Origin: Cristatella mucedo
Lineage: Eukaryota > Bryozoa > Phylactolaemata > Cristatellidae
Length of the DNA stretch: 64,000 bases
NCBI GenBank assembly: GCA_009760855.2
Contig: WPIO01000017.1
Span: forward strand, 1,059,001 to 1,123,000
Direction of reading: 5' to 3'
Made by a program: the position numbers and the translations under genes. Every line of letters starts with the position of its first letter. Position 1 is the stretch's first letter. This document shows positions 1-11,325 of this stretch, piece by piece. The notes beneath the pieces were generated by a model. It was not told where the DNA came from and did not search any database. It saw nothing but the letters and a program-made list of their open reading frames with translations.

Positions 1-672
1 CTCTGTGTCTGTCTCTGTGTCTGTCTCTGTGTCTGTCTCTGTGTCTGTCTCTGTGTCTGTCTCTGTGTCTGTCTCTGTGTCTGTCTCTGTGTCTGTCTCT
101 GTGTCTGTCTCTGTGTGTGTCTCTGTGTCTGTCTCTGTGTCTGTCTCTGTGTCTGTCTCTGTGTCTGTCTCTGTGTCTGTCTCTGTGTCTGTCTCTGTGT
201 CTGTCTCTGTGTCTGTCTCTGTGTGTGTCTCTCTCTCTCTCTGTCTGTCTCTGTGTCTGTCTCTGTGTCTGTCTCTGTGTCTGTCTCTGTGTCTGTCTCT
301 GTGTCTGTCTCTGTGTCTGTCTCTGTGTCTGTCTCTGTGTCTGTCTCTGTGTCTGTCTCTGTGTCTGTCTCTGTGTCTGTCTCTGTGTCTGTCTCTGCGT
401 CTGTCTCTGCGTCTGTCTCTGCGTCTGTCTCTGCGTCTGTCTCTGCGTCTGTCTCTGCGTCTGTCTCTGCGTCTGTCTCTGCGTCTGTCTCTGTGTCTGT
501 CTCTCTGTCTGTCTCTCTGTCTGTCTCTCTGTCAGTCTCTGTGTCTGTCTCTCTGTCAGTCTCTGTGTCTGTCTCTGTGTCTGTCTCTGTGTCTGTCTCT
601 GTGTCTGTCTCTCTGTCTGTCTCTCTGTCTGTCTCTCTGTCTGTCTCTCTGTCTGTCTCTCTGTCTGTCTCT
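1..672. repeat. TGTCTC-type microsatellite
   Basis: Near-perfect tandem of a 12-mer (TCTGTGTCTGTC), with block variants: GTG to GCG at about 397-490, and CTCTG at about 495-672. Continues off the left edge. Its long open frames (Ser-Val or Leu-Cys dipeptide repeats) are artefacts. Confidence 0.95.
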
Positions 673-839
673 AGCTGCATGTGTATGTCTCTGTGTCTGC
701 CTCTGTCTGCCCCTGTCTGTCTCTGTCTCCCCCTGTTTCTATCTCTCTCTCTTACTTGCTGAAGAGGTTGCGCTTATATTTCGAAAAGTGAGCAGGAATC
801 GAACATTTATGAGTCCTTCATGTCGAAACAGGGACCACC

Positions 840-1135
840 ACTGCAGAGAGCACCGGATTCGACAACTAATCTCTCCTGCTGCCGACTATGGCACATCATT
901 TTCAGCGGTCCTGAGCTGCTACTTCTATGCTACTCACTACCTCAACTGCTCTCCTGACTCTGCTATGCTTCCCACTTTCTCTATGTTGCGTGAAATGAAG
1001 TCTGTTGGCTACCGAATGCGTACCGAAAGCCGCTTAGGCTGTGAGTGTGCGATACAAACTCTCCTGCGTAACACCCATTTAGTCTTTGTGGAGTTACAGA
1101 GACGGAGATACATTACGTTACAAGGGCAAGGCCAG
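840..1135 (+). mobile_element. LINE 3' end, family B
   Basis: Shares with 10,335-10,540, 11,920-12,215 and 35,866-36,005 (inverted) a segment reading SPAADYGTSF...ATHYLNCSPDSAM...REMKSVGYRMRTES, then a non-coding end with GGAGATACATTACRTTAC. In the 11.9-kb copy this segment follows an L2-like ORF2 C-terminus, which identifies it as a LINE 3' end. Confidence 0.6.
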
Positions 1136-1140
1136 TAACC

Positions 1141-2383
1141 AAACGCTCGAGCGGGATGAAAGGATTTCGACACAAGCTAATGGACGACAGAGAAGCATTT
1201 GTCGGAATAGCTGGCGCTTACTTAATGTACTCACTTGATCATACTTACGAGAAGCAGGGCTGAACCGTATAGACATATAGACAATAGTAATAATAAGGAT
1301 AAAAGAGCTCTAGGAGACAGCGCTCTAGCGCTATAGGAGAACTAAATCAATGTTGACGCTCTTCACACTCACCGGAAAGGAAGCATGTCACTTGGTTAGA
1401 GATTAAATGAAAACTTCGCCATGCACAAGCACTCACGGGACGACTCACGTGGACCCGGCAAATTCTTTGAAAAACGAATTGGCTCTAACTTCTTTTTGAA
1501 CGTCCTCGAGTTAGGAAGTCTCATGACGTCAGTCGAGATGAGTTTCAGGCTGTGGAACCCTACGAATTTAAGGCAAAGCCTCTAGAGACTTCGATTACTG
1601 GAGGCAGATCCCACTAGAAAGGCGCATCTTTTAATATTTGAATTTAATCGAATGGCTCATTTGATTTTATCGTCACTTTTATGGCTAATTAGTGGGTATT
1701 TTAACGGGAGTGAGCTGAAGTAATTCTACATCCCTGAGAGGACCTGGTGCAGATCTAAAGCGTTTTTAGATACAATATTTGTGGTCTCTAAACTAGCCGG
1801 ACCTGGTATTATTTTAGTGCTAGATCTGTCCACATAGATGTAATCCGCATGGATTATTGAACAATCGATACCCAGTCGTTTTCTCATAACTTCAGTGCAG
1901 TCGTTGAAATATCTTCTAGATTAAAGATTAAAAACAGCAGTGGGTACCGTTGCAACGACACTAGCTTGCTATCATGGGCAATGATCAGTGGCATACAGAA
2001 GGGGGGCTAGGGGACATCCCCGCCACGGGCGCTGGATCGGAGGAGCGGGCACACAAAATGGGCGTCCCATTCTGGGGGGGGGGACGCCATCTGTGTACTT
2101 CGTCCCGGGTGCACAATATCCTAGGCAAGCCACTGGCGAGGACATGCCCGACAGCGGCCATAGTCTTATGCGCCAATCACAGCTTGAAAAAGTGTCCGAG
2201 TGATGCAGCTAGCCAACCTACTAAAATCTGAAATTGAAGCCTACAGCAGCTGACCATTTCACCTCACATCACACAGCTTCGAGGCTGATTGATGCCTGGT
2301 AGCACTAATTTTGTGCAATTTCTCAGACGGCTACGGACTTAACAGTAATATTCACGAAGACTAAAACCATGCTTCAAGACACA
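1141..2383. other. No gene seen; intergenic
   Basis: Mostly AT-rich sequence with stops in all frames. A GC-rich patch at 1,985-2,130 contains runs of G and looks repeat-derived, but I could not assign it. Confidence 0.5.
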
Positions 2384-2700
2384 ATAATAATAATAATGCA
2401 CTTGATAAAGCGCCCTCAGAGAACTTAATCTCTTTCTAGGCGCTTTACATTTGCTGCAAAGGGAAATGCAATTAAATGGTAAGTAGATTAATGCTTAAAA
2501 AACAAGCAAAATGAATAACATGGTTAGGGGTGACATGAACAGGGTCAGCATGCAAATGTGGTTAGTGGCAGCATGCACAGTGTCAGCACGCATAAGCACG
2601 TGAAGGACAAATCATAGGGACCCACTAAATGCTGTCCTAAATAGGTGTGTTATTAAGTTCTTTTTAAATGTGGTCAGGTCAGGGGATATCGATATATTGA
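2384..2700 (-). mobile_element. L2-like LINE 3' end (family A)
   Basis: On the minus strand it encodes DLTTFKKNLITHLFRTAFSG-SL-stop, the usual L2/CR1 ORF2 ending. A 3' UTR follows, with the reiterated TGCATGCTG.CAC modules and the AAAGAGATTAAGTTCTCTGA block, ending in (ATT)n. Reference copy for the family. Confidence 0.75.
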
Positions 2701-3959
2701 TGCAATAGGACATATATTGATACAATAGGAGTAAGGGGTAGGCCCGAAGCTCAATTCCATTGCCGCCTATCCAGACAGAGCGTGTCAGGAGACCTCTGCG
2801 CCTATCGAGCTCAGGCTTTACCTCTCTCCAACGCACCCTGCACACACCTGATATTAAGACCCAGCAGAGTGGCGGCGTTTAGTGTAGCACGCAGCAAGAA
2901 GCTCGGAGGAAGCTGAGCGGGGAGCGCACGAGGCCAGACAGCTGAACCTGGAGCTAGGTGCACCGAGCACCGTGCACTCTTCCAAGTATCGTCGTTCCGT
3001 TGGATCTCCTCGTAAAACGAAAGAGGGGACGACGGTAAACCTGTTTATACTAATTGTGCAACGTTCAACCGAGAAGCTAGAAATGCCGCCCCCAATGCCC
3101 CAGCAGACGTCGCCGAAGGACTGAAACTCCATCGCCCTGCTGATCTTCCCTGACTCTTCCCTTCGCACCTGTATCTACTGAGCTCGTCGCGAAGCGTGCA
3201 GTCAAGGCTAAGAGAGCCAGTGGCTCTCTAGATCTATTGTCAGCAGTACGCTCTATCGGGTGCATAGACCTCGTGCTTCCCACCATTAACAATAATAGCA
3301 ACTACGTCAATGGTTACCGGCAAATTCCCTAAGCAATAAATTATTTCCGCGTGCAGAGTCCCACATATTTACCAAGTAACTTTCAAAGATGAGTCATTTA
3401 AAGTGCAGATTTTAACGGCGCTTTAAGAAGTCTGGGCATGACGCCGACCTAGGCGGTTTCAAAAAATATATCCACAGCCATCTGAAAAAGCTTAAAAAAC
3501 CACGGGCTTCGTTTTCCCTCGAAAACTGCAGTCTTATTAGTCAGATCTAAAACAACTGCAGGTAAGATAGATAGAACAAAGACGGGCAAAACTTTGATTT
3601 TAGATTCTGAGTTTTTCACTATCCGGAAATTGATAGTCAAGTTATTTTTTGCATTCTTTGTTGAAAAATAGCTCATATTCGTGCCTCCATTAAGCCATTT
3701 CGTACTACAGCAAATTTGAGTCACGACCTGTGACCTCTTTAAAAAAAACTTTCCGAATACACGAAGTGGTTAGCTTGATTAGGTCTAATAAAAAGAGCTT
3801 GTCAGTTGAATAGGGAACAGTTTATAACGGCCGAGGCAAGAGTGATTAAGCTATTGGGCTAAAGAGGGACCGCCCAAGGTAGATTGAGTTCGAGATACGC
3901 CTTGAGGCCTTTTGTGTCGGGCGCTTCGTTTGTGCTGACGTCTGTAGCCTTTGGGTAAA
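2701..3959. other. No gene seen; intergenic
   Basis: No recognisable exon, RNA or repeat beyond short low-complexity runs. The open frames are short and show no family motif. Confidence 0.5.
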
Positions 3960-5640
3960 TGTGTCGTCGTTGACTGTTTTAGTTGCGTTCCTGCATTCGG
4001 AAATTTGCGGCCTGCGTATTGGTCATAGTTCAGCAGCAGCTAAACCAAGTCAAGTCATAGCGAGGTTTTTCAATACTTCTCTGGACAAAGGAGCTGCTCC
4101 AGAAATTTTCAAATCAGCCAACGTTCAACCGATGCTCAAAAATACAGAATTAGATTCAGATTTTGCTGGAGCAAATTCTTGCCCAGTCTCCATTCTTCGT
4201 CATCTAGCAAAGATTCTCAAACGATTGTCACTAAGCATTTTGTGAAACAAATTGACCAAAATCATTTATCAGAAGAATTTTAGTAGGGCATCAAGTGACA
4301 CCACACAACTGGAACTGATCTCTTCCGTGCGACCAACGTCATCCTAAGTAAAAATAATGACGCCAATGTCACGTGCCCGGGTCCTTCTGGATCTATCAAC
4401 TGCGTTTGTAACTATTAATCGAGATATCCTACTTGAACAGTTGAGAACAAAGATCGGTCTAGCAGATGCAGCACCGCTGCTATTGTTTTAATTTTACTTG
4501 TCCCATCACGTTCAATCCGAGTCGTGTTATTGTCACGCGTCATGTACCGCGCCAGTGACTTGCGAAGCTCCGAAATGGTCTGTTTCCGGTCCTTTACTCT
4601 TCGAAATTTATATCGAGCATTTTGGAAAAGTGATTCTGGCCCTTAGAATTGACTATCGTATAATGCTCAATAAAAAACAAGAAAAACCTGGTTAGGGTTG
4701 ACATGCACAGGGTCAGCATGCAAGTAGAGTTAGCGGTAGCACGGGCAGTGTCAGCACGCATAAGCACATAATAGTCGAATCACAGGACATATTAAACGCT
4801 GGGATTTCATAAAATCTTGCTATCGAGTTCCAATGGAAATTTAGAGCTACAATTTCCAAAAAACTAATCTGCTTCGGATTTAAAATGATCTCATGTGTCG
4901 CAGTCCGTCTGGACGCGCACCTCTACATATCCCTTTAATCCTTCAGGCTTTGCTAATTCTTTCTCTTACTATATGCATCAGCGACATTCACATTTGGATG
5001 GCTACTAACTACCGGAAGCTTAACGATGATAAGATCAACCTAAAAGTTCTGATAGAATCTAGTCTCAACATAAAGTTGGAAAGTCGGACGCTTAAGATTG
5101 TTTCAGCTAGTATCACTTATTTGTCGTCGACCTGTAATCTGGGCATACTATTCGGAGACGAATTGCCATTAGATGGCCACATTTCCTCCACTTTCAAGCA
5201 CCCCTAGTTTCAGCGAAGAAGCGTCACCAAACTCTTGGCCTGTTTAAATCAGAGTACAACAGCCAAGCTAGTTCATGTGTTTGTTGCATTGCTTCAAGAT
5301 TCTTTCAATGCCCAAAATTCACTACGTCTGACCCTAAATCCACAAATCGTCGACAACAATCGTTCAAATATTTCTGGCTCGTCTGGTCTGTCGGTAAATT
5401 GCGTAGCTGCCATATCAAACCACTTCTGTTCTTCCTCAGCTTCGCTCGCTCCTGATTCAGCATGGACTCGGCTTCAAGATGCTCAGTCGGACGTACAGGT
5501 TTTTTCACTCGCTTTCACCAGCCTTAACCAGTCCAACCTGTCGTCACTACTGACGATGATCTTTTCAGTCTCAACTAAAGACTTCTTTTTAATAGGACAT
5601 CTTTTCTAGTCAGCTTTCCGTTTGTGCCAGCGACATTATT
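3960..5640 (+). mobile_element. Degraded L2-like LINE ORF2 (reverse transcriptase)
   Basis: Frame-shifting pieces in correct RT order: LDKGAAPEIFKSANVQPMLK, NSCPVSILRHLAKIL, then (frameshifted) a DLSTAF-x-TINRDILLEQL block, a decayed region near the expected GPLLF block, then IHIWMATNYRKLNDDKINLK and NLGILFGDELPLDGHISSTF. Interrupted by a family A 3'-end piece at 4,683-4,805. Many stops; inactive. Confidence 0.75.
4683..4805 (-). mobile_element. LINE family A 3' fragment
   Basis: Contains the minus-strand module GTTAGGG..ACATGCACAGGGTCAGCATGCAA and the CAGCACGCATAAGCACA end. Nested within the RT fragment around it. Confidence 0.65.
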
Positions 5641-5687
5641 TCCCTTTTTGTTCAAATATGCTTTCCGTACATGTGCATGATTTAGTG

Positions 5688-5765
5688 ACCAAGACCAAGA
5701 CCAAGGTCTGGCTGAGGTCGTGGGCTCGAGCCCCGAGGCACGTGTGAAGTGCTAACCGATTGCCG
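5688..5765 (+). mobile_element. tRNA-derived SINE A, partial
   Basis: Carries AAGGTCTGGCTGAGGTCGTGGGCTCGAGCCCCGAGGCACGTGTGAAG, matching the box-B part of the copies at 9,124 and 8,006. Confidence 0.6.
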
Positions 5766-5897
5766 TGATGCCAACGTGGTTTTTGGTAGCATCGTGCTTA
5801 ATTTTAGCTTAGCCTTCACTAAGCTAGAGAACTTGCTTGATTTTTCTGGCTCAAAACCGTGCATTTCACCAGATCGTGAATATGAATTCTCTTGTAG

Positions 5898-5976
5898 CAA
5901 TTTATAAAGCTCTTGGATAGAGTTTTAAGTTCTCTTGGATCGCAATAAAAGTAAATGCTGTCATTATTATTGCCAT
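5898..5976 (+). repeat. LINE family A tail remnant
   Basis: Diverged tail: TAAAGCTCTTGGATAGAG, TTAAGTTCTCTTGGATCGC and a short ATT repeat. Confidence 0.4.
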
Positions 5977-6364
5977 GGGCCCTAACTGATGTCGATGCCT
6001 TAACGTGTTTGTGCTATATAAGGAAATGAGTGAACTGGGTCGTTTTGGAAGGATGAGCTTGTGCTCTGCTGAGCTGAGTTGAGGCTAACAGTTAGTATCG
6101 AACGTCGGAGTGAAGGGGCTGGCGCCGCAAGGGGGCATTGGGGGCCTCGCTCTTCGTCTTGGAGTGAAGGGGACCCGAAGAAATTCGGAAGGTCGAGGAA
6201 CAGAAAATGAATGGCTATTTCTTCCGAACACCGAAGATATCAGAAATAACAAGGACTTTTCTTGTTGGATGCACCAAAGATGCTCCTGCGAAAGTCAAGA
6301 TCTAGTCCAAGTGCTCACCAGGAACAAGTCGGGATGGTATATGAACAGCCTCTTCAGGCGCCTA

Positions 6365-6488
6365 TGATAATAATAATACATTTGATAAAGCACCATCAGA
6401 GAACTCAATATCTTTCTAGGCGCTTTAAAATTACTGCAAGGGAAGCACGAATCGAATGGTTAGTGGTAGCCTGCTCAATAAACAACAG
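6365..6488 (-). mobile_element. LINE family A 3' end
   Basis: Minus-strand copy beginning at the (ATT)n tail, then the CAGAGAACTCAATATCTTTCTAGGCGCTTTA block and GGTTAGTGGTAGCCTGCTCAAT. Confidence 0.65.
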
Positions 6489-6781
6489 TAATCATATCTG
6501 GTGTCATAGCGCTAGAGCCTTAGGACTTTCACACAACGCATTTTAGTTATGACATACGTGGCAAAGCAAGAAGGGAAGCGGGCAAAGAGCATTTCCGGCT
6601 AGGCTATGCATTTAAAATGGCATGCGCACTCCCCCAACTTATGTGCCTAGTCTGGCGTGCCAGAGGTAAGCATCAGGTCTCCATTAGCGACAAGGGGCGT
6701 TACCCGGCATTAATGAGCCCGACTTTATCAAGCTAAGCACCCTCAAGCGATACTCTGACCCGAGCCAGGGCTCCAAGATTT

Positions 6782-6950
6782 AAGGGCCGCGATAACTTGG
6801 GAGGTAAGATGTTCACTCTTCACGACCGAGGTCGTGGGTTTGAATCTTGCAGTGGGCGATCATTTATTGCTAACTGCAAGCGGTGGTGATAACTGTTAAG
6901 GCTCTTCTGCCGCTATGCAAATGAGGCTGGTCAATCAGCTAATATATTAT
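6782..6950 (+). mobile_element. tRNA-derived SINE B
   Basis: Shares its whole length with 23,118-23,290 and 35,197-35,355: a box-B-like GTCGTGGGTTTGAATCTTGC, then AGCGGTGGTGATAACTGTTAAGGCTCTTCTGCCGCTATGCAAATGAGGCTG. No poly(A); ends in an AT-rich run. Confidence 0.7.
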
Positions 6951-7079
6951 TTTTATAAAACGCAGCGGCTTACCAAGCAATTCCAGTGTGGAGATTTTGC
7001 GCACCGTTTCTCTAGCTTGTTTTTTCAGATAGCTAAATCCGAGAGTAGCCCAAGGTAGCAGCCCTGCTGGACTATTCAC

Positions 7080-7900
7080 CCACTGCTTCTCGCTTTACCT
7101 CAATGTCCGCGTTCAAGCTTGCAACTACTAATCTCATCTCGAAGGTTACTCCCAGTCTGACAAGACTACGCCTTTTAGCCCCTATGCATCCATCTAAGAC
7201 GCATGCATTTGCTGCTGCCATGCACAGCTAACCTAATGAATATATCCTTAGCCTTAGGGTTTGTCTCTCATCCTTCAAAGAGGCTATTGCTAAGCCACTC
7301 AATTAAGAAAGCAGCAATGGACCAGGGGAAATTTAGAAACTTCCACTCAGTATCGCTATTGCTTTTTCTATCAATGACTCAGGCATAAGTAGTGGCAAAC
7401 CAACTAAACTCGTACATCTAAACCTCAAACCTGCCAAGTAAGTTTCAGTCGGGATTTATAGATAATCATGCCATTGACTCGGAACTGCTGCGAGTGTTTA
7501 ATGAATTACTTAGATTTTCTGACCAATTCTCTTTGCTAGTTCTGCTGGGTTTACAGTAGATCGCCAAGTCCTTATTGGGCGCCAATCATATCGCGCATCG
7601 ATGGCACTGCACTGCAATTGTTTAGGACCACTTCAGATAGAGATCGTACAGCGAGAATCTCAGCAATCAAAATTCTATGGAGCCTTCAAAGAATTAAATA
7701 TCCCAGGGAGCTTTGCCGGGTTCACCACTTTTTTTCCACAAATTAAACTCTTCCTCTGGCTTATCTAACCGCTAAGCACAATATAAGCTTTTATTTTCAG
7801 GTTCATGAAAAGTACCTCTACATTTCTAATGTTTGAGTTCTCTCTCCCCTCTAAAACGTTGAAATTTCTCAACTAAATTGAAGCGCATATGGCTGAAATT
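7080..7900 (+). mobile_element. Degraded LINE RT fragment
   Basis: Shows VSHPSKRLLLSHSIKKAAMD then GKFRNFHSVSLLLFLS, the decayed RT block usually read as SSFKEAxVxPLIKK..LDxxNxxNFRPVSLLPFLSK. Many stops. Confidence 0.55.
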
Positions 7901-8005
7901 CGCACTTGGATGATAGCAACAGATGTTTTCAATTGAATGACAATGATAAAAACTTACTTCTTTTACGAAAATATATTATTACTCTGAAACTGAAAGCTTA
8001 AATAG

Positions 8006-8163
8006 AATAAATATAATTCATTTATATAGCGCCCCAAGATAACTTAATCTCTATTCGGGCGCTTCACATATGCCTCCGAGCTCGAGCCCACGGCATCAGC
8101 CAGACCTTGGTCGGGGGGGGGGGCGAGCACCTTAACCGCTGGACCAAACCAGCTCGGCTTAAC
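8006..8163 (-). mobile_element. tRNA-derived SINE A, minus strand
   Basis: Inverse of the copy at 9,124-9,277. Box A region GGTCCAGCGGTTAAGG and box B GGCTCGAG on the minus strand. The tail matches GGGCGCTATATAAATGAATTATATTTAT. Contains a G9 run. Confidence 0.75.
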
Positions 8164-8499
8164 CTTCAGAGTGGGGCCGGCTAGCAAATCGGTAGCTTCA
8201 GCACATAATCTTTGTATCCTGTTACTGAGTGACCTTTCACTAGATGACCAAATCAGTTCCGCAACCAGGTCTGCCTACATTCTGCTACGTAAAATTGCAT
8301 AAATTTGGGCCTGCTTAGGGAAGGATACTGCAGCCAAGCTGGACCAATCATTAGTGACTTGTCTACTACACTTCTGCAGCTCACAACTCGCAGATCTTTC
8401 TAGCTGCTGAATAAGATGCTCACAGTCAATGCTCGGGCATACATAACTGAATTACTTTCCAATAAGGCTAAGCGTCGCACCGCCTGCTATGCTGACTCA

Positions 8500-8690
8500 A
8501 GTCGTTAGGCTGTGCCTCAAACCAACCGTAAATCGATTGGTGACAGCGATGTTAGTTCGCATGCTCCTCAAGTCTGCAACTCACTCCCGACTGACGTTGT
8601 GACTTTCCCTGGCTTAACGATGTTTAAAAAAAATTTAGAACGCATCTTTCCTCACCATTTGACGGGTCTCAATGAATTTTCTTTGTGAGC
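8500..8690 (+). mobile_element. LINE ORF2 C-terminal fragment
   Basis: Reads SSHAPQVCNSLPTDVVTFPG then LTMFKKNLERIFPHHL, the L2/CR1 C-terminal pattern (APxxWNSLPxxV..FKKxLKTHLF). Confidence 0.7.
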
Positions 8691-9123
8691 TAATGCGTGA
8701 TGGTGCTATGCATGGTATCAACATTCTATGCATTTCGACATTTAGAAATCTGCATGCGTCCTTTGGAACCTACGTTCAGTGCAACGAAAGAGATTTTGAG
8801 GGAGTTAAGTAGTTTCATATTTCAATTATGATTGGCGCAAATCTAAATGGAAATTCGTTCTGAGAACAAGTAATATTCATAGTAATAGATCGGTTTATGC
8901 AACCCAGAGAACTATATCTCTATTCATATCTTCCGCACTAGAGAGCGGCCGGTGGGGGGCGATTCCTAGCGTGGTGTGGACCTTTACCTAGCTTGTTCCT
9001 AATACCTTCAGGTATTCCACTAATATCCTTTCTGTGACTATGCATGAGCTGTCCTCGGATATACTACTCAAAACAAGACCTGTTTAGTATAACTTTTGAT
9101 GTCGCCTATTAGTCAATACCTAC

Positions 9124-9277
9124 GCCGAGCTGGTTCGGTCTAGCGGTTAAGGTGGTCGCCCCGACTAAGGTCTGACTGAGGTCGTGGGCTCGAGCCCCGA
9201 GGCATATGTGAAGCACCCGAATAGAGATTAAGTTATCTTGGGGCGCTATATAAATGAATTATATTTATATTTATTTA
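9124..9277 (+). mobile_element. tRNA-derived SINE A, reference copy
   Basis: Best copy in the window: CTGGTTCGGTCTAGCGGTTAAGG (box A) and GGTCGTGGGCTCGAGCCCC (box B), a unique body, and a tail GGGGCGCTATATAAATGAATTATATTTAT. Pol III-type SINE by structure. Confidence 0.8.
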
Positions 9278-9750
9278 TCTGCGTGCCTCCTCGGCGGGTC
9301 AATTACAACCTCCCAACATCCTGCGTTCTCCCAATCAACCGCTCGGCTATCAAGCCTAGGAAATGTAAGTTTAAATCACTTCTAAGCACTTATTGTGGTA
9401 GTAGCTCACTCGCCGCGCCTCAGCATGATGTGAAAAGTCGACCATCGGCCGTTTCTAGGGTTCCCCAAACTCGTTGGCACTGCGCCTGCAGAGCCAGCAA
9501 CGAGACAGCTACTTAAGTTCTGCCTGTTGAATATCCGCACACAAATAACCAAGCGGCTTCTATTCCGATATCGGATGTCCAGAAGAAGCTAGATGCATTT
9601 CTGCTGACCGAGATATGGATGACGCCCTGCTCTAGCGGCTGGGTATCTGAGTCCACAGTTCCACCAGTTTGTATTCTTTTAGTCACTGCGGTCTGACCAG
9701 GTGGGTGGTGGGGTCACCGTCGTTGTTCGCGAATCGTTTGGCTATAAGAC

Positions 9751-9825
9751 AATTGTAAAGCACCTGGAAAGAGATTGAGTTCTCTGAGGATAATTTCTCA
9801 ATTTTATTATTATTATTATTATTAG
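9751..9825 (+). repeat. LINE family A tail
   Basis: TGTAAAGCACCTGGAAAGAG, TTGAGTTCTCTGAGG and (ATT)n, lying inside the endonuclease region of the larger LINE: a nested insertion. Confidence 0.6.
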
Positions 9826-10334
9826 GAACTGACACTTTTTGTTTGAACTATCATTTGAATCAGCTGCTATCAGGTCCCAATGAAAGGCCAGGCCTCCCAC
9901 ATCTATGATCTACCGTCTTCCTTCCAGCTGTGTAAGTTTGTTTACGAAGGAGTAATCGCTGGATACTCCAACATTCACCTTGACAGCCCTAGCAGTGGCT
10001 AGGTCCACTCACTTCTTGACTGTTCATAAAGAATCGGTTTGGTTCAATACGTCAATCGTACCACTCATATCCGTGGCTATATCCTGGATCTCGCTATCAC
10101 TAAGGAGGTCTGCCCAACTGACCATGTTGTGCACCCGCTAACCATCTCGGGTCACTGCTCAGTCTTGTTGACTGTTCCTGTGCAATTGCATGCACCACGT
10201 ATCGTCAGTTTTGTCTAGCGACGAAATTTGAAAAGCAATGACCCGGACACGATTTTTTTTAATGCGTCTGTGAGATATGTCTTATGATTTACATCCAGGC
10301 TCAGCCTACAGCCTACGAAACCCTCAACGATGCA

Positions 10335-10540
10335 ACGAACATGAATTTTACTCAACTGCTCTCCTGACTCAGTTATGCTTCTCACTTTCTCTCTGTTGCT
10401 TGAGATGAAGTCTTTTTGCTACCTAATTGCGTACCGACAGCCAGTTAGGCTGTGAGTGCGCTATACAAAACTGTCCTCCGTAAAACCCACGTAGTCTTTG
10501 TGGCTTTGCGGAGTCGCAGACGGAGATAAATTGCATTACA
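10335..10540 (+). mobile_element. LINE family B 3' end (nested)
   Basis: ACTCAACTGCTCTCCTGACT then GAGATGAAGTCTTTTTGCTA through GGCTGTGAGTGCGCTATACA and CGGAGATAAATTGCATTACA; same as 840-1,135. Sits between endonuclease and RT pieces of the surrounding LINE. Confidence 0.65.
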
Positions 10541-11114
10541 GTACGAGAGCCCTTGACGAGCATGCTCCTGCACAGTCAGTTCGCGTACAGAATCGCGGAG
10601 CTTCCTTTCAATTACAAAACACTCCAAAAGAAGCACCGTATTAAAAGAAGGCTTGAGTGCCGCTTTAAGAGTTCTGGTTTCGATGACGATCTAGTGAGGT
10701 TCCAAGGCTTCATTCGTGTCTACGCTAGGAAGCCGAGAAAAGCCATGGCTTTATTTTATTCGAAAACTGAAGCGCTGCCAGTCAGACTCAGAACAGATTT
10801 TTAAGACGGTAAACAATTATCTAGCCAACTCTGTGGAGTTTTACTCCACAGATATGAACGGCTCGGCTGATACAGTATCAGCCTTCTCCGTAGAAAGAAT
10901 TGCACCAATTCGTGCCTCCATAAAGCCCCTCTGACTAAAGTAATTAATTCTTGAATCACACCCTGTGGCCTTGCATATGCGATATTCCGAGGTTTCTGCA
11001 TGCGATATGGCTACCTTAATAAGCAAGGTCTAGTAAACAGAGCTCGTCTTCTTAAGACCCTATATCATCATCTCTGAGGTCTTTACTAGCGGTCGCCCAA
11101 CCATATCCGAGATT

Positions 11115-11325
11115 TGTACTCCAGACACTGTGCATGCTGCCACTATACATACATGCATGCTGACCCTGTGCACGTCACCCTTAACAATGTTATGTTTGTT
11201 GCTTACTAGGTATGCTACCAATAAACATTCGAGCGTGCTTCCTTTGCAGCAAATTTAAAGTGCGTAGAAAGAGAGTGAGTTCTCTGAAGGCGCTATTCGA
11301 ATGCATTACTATTATTATTGTACTG
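11115..11325 (+). mobile_element. LINE family A 3' end (nested)
   Basis: CACTGTGCATGCTGCCACTA, TGCATGCTGACCCTGTGCACGTCACC, CTTCCTTTGCAGCAAATTTAAAGTGC, the AGAGTGAGTTCTCTGAAGG block and (ATT)n. Inserted just before the RT start of the surrounding LINE. Confidence 0.75.

Noticed and set aside
5-1138. Long open frame of Ser-Val/Leu-Cys dipeptides
   Set aside because: It is the translation of the hexameric microsatellite running on into a LINE 3' end; no splice or start context and no family.
9124-9277. Possible functional tRNA gene
   Set aside because: Box A and B are tRNA-like, but there is no complete cloverleaf and the same sequence recurs with a SINE body and tail.
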